Shown: piece by piece, positions 63,826-64,000 of the stretch | Position numbering within the stretch: position 1 is the first letter of the stretch | How the letters are laid out: each line of letters starts with the position of its first letter | Assembly: GCF_000758325.1 (NCBI RefSeq) | Contig: NZ_CP009459.1 | Location: 2,852,001 to 2,916,000, forward strand | DNA from: Cedecea neteri | GTDB taxonomy: Bacteria > Pseudomonadota > Gammaproteobacteria > Enterobacterales > Enterobacteriaceae | Direction: 5' to 3' | DNA: 64,000 nucleotides | Made by a program: the position numbers and the translations under genes | The notes under the pieces: model-generated | What the model was told of the DNA's origin: nothing | Database searches by the model: none | What the model saw: the letters and a program-made list of their open reading frames with translations, nothing else

Positions 63826-64000
63826 TTTGGCGACGTGAAGCCACGCTTGCCGCGCTCAATAAAATGGGCGCGAACAATATGGTTGGCCATGTAGGCATTG
63901 AATTTACGCGTTTTGACGACAACGAAATTGAGGCCACCATGCCGGTGGACGAGCGCACCCGGCAGCCGTTTGGCCTGCTGCACGGCGGCGCGTCGGTGGT
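63822..64000 (+). CDS. menI: 1,4-dihydroxy-2-naphthoyl-CoA hydrolase MenI, N-terminal part
   Basis: Hotdog-fold thioesterase of menaquinone biosynthesis (YdiI), cut by the right window edge after about 59 codons. The visible part [20 protein letters not shown] ... [20 protein letters not shown] ends inside the family active-site segment ([13 protein letters not shown]). It overlaps the ydiJ stop by four bases. Confidence 0.95.
   Translation, partial: MIWRREATLAALNKMGANNMVGHVGIEFTRFDDNEIEATMPVDERTRQPFGLLHGGASV

Overview
The window is chromosomal DNA from a member of the Enterobacteriaceae that is close to, but not, Escherichia coli. Most genes follow the E. coli K-12 order around the ydjX–ynjE, xthA–ast–spy, osmE–pfkB, thrS–ihfA, btuC–nlpC, aroH–ppsA and ydiK–menI neighbourhoods. 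Protein lengths match the E. coli relatives closely, while the sequences are clearly diverged. An ERIC element and a recognisable rprA sRNA also point to enterics. The genus cannot be fixed from the sequence alone.

Left part (1–13.7 kb): the end of an ABC-transport operon (ynjB-C-D, with only the first codons of ynjE), two paralogous TVP38/DedA-type membrane proteins flanking an Ohr peroxidase, the DNA-repair nuclease xthA, and the complete arginine succinyltransferase operon astCADBE. The ast operon has a sigma-54 promoter and ArgR-like boxes. The periplasmic chaperone gene spy follows.

Middle (13.7–35.3 kb): ves, a lone histidine ammonia-lyase gene (hutH) behind a HutC-type operator, the SOS nuclease gene cho with a LexA box, a YddG-like exporter, nadE, osmE, cedA, tcyP, SOS-controlled ydjM with two LexA boxes, hxpB, yniB, yniA, ydiZ, pfkB and ydiY. 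The translation cluster thrS-infC-rpmI-rplT-pheM-pheS-pheT-ihfA comes next, with an AUU start for infC, the phe attenuator and an ERIC element just upstream of the pheM promoter.

Right part (35.3–64 kb): a MarR–acetyltransferase fusion with its own palindromic operator, btuC-btuE-btuD, nlpC, an orphan LacI-family regulator, ydiV and selO. A Fur-controlled haem uptake operon (hemP-hmuR-S-T-U-V) is inserted before aroH. Then come ppsR/ppsA and a second iron locus: a secreted esterase, a divergent TonB receptor and a second esterase broken by a one-base frameshift in its signal peptide. The sRNA gene rprA, a ~600-bp symmetrical MITE-like repeat, ydiK, ydiJ and the start of menI close the window.

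The accessory additions relative to the E. coli backbone are hutH, the yddG-like gene, ohr, the MarR–GNAT gene, the LacI gene, the hmu operon and the esterase/receptor locus. The most unusual structures are the palindromic repeat next to rprA and the frameshifted esterase. No phage, CRISPR array, insertion sequence with a transposase, or tRNA gene was seen.
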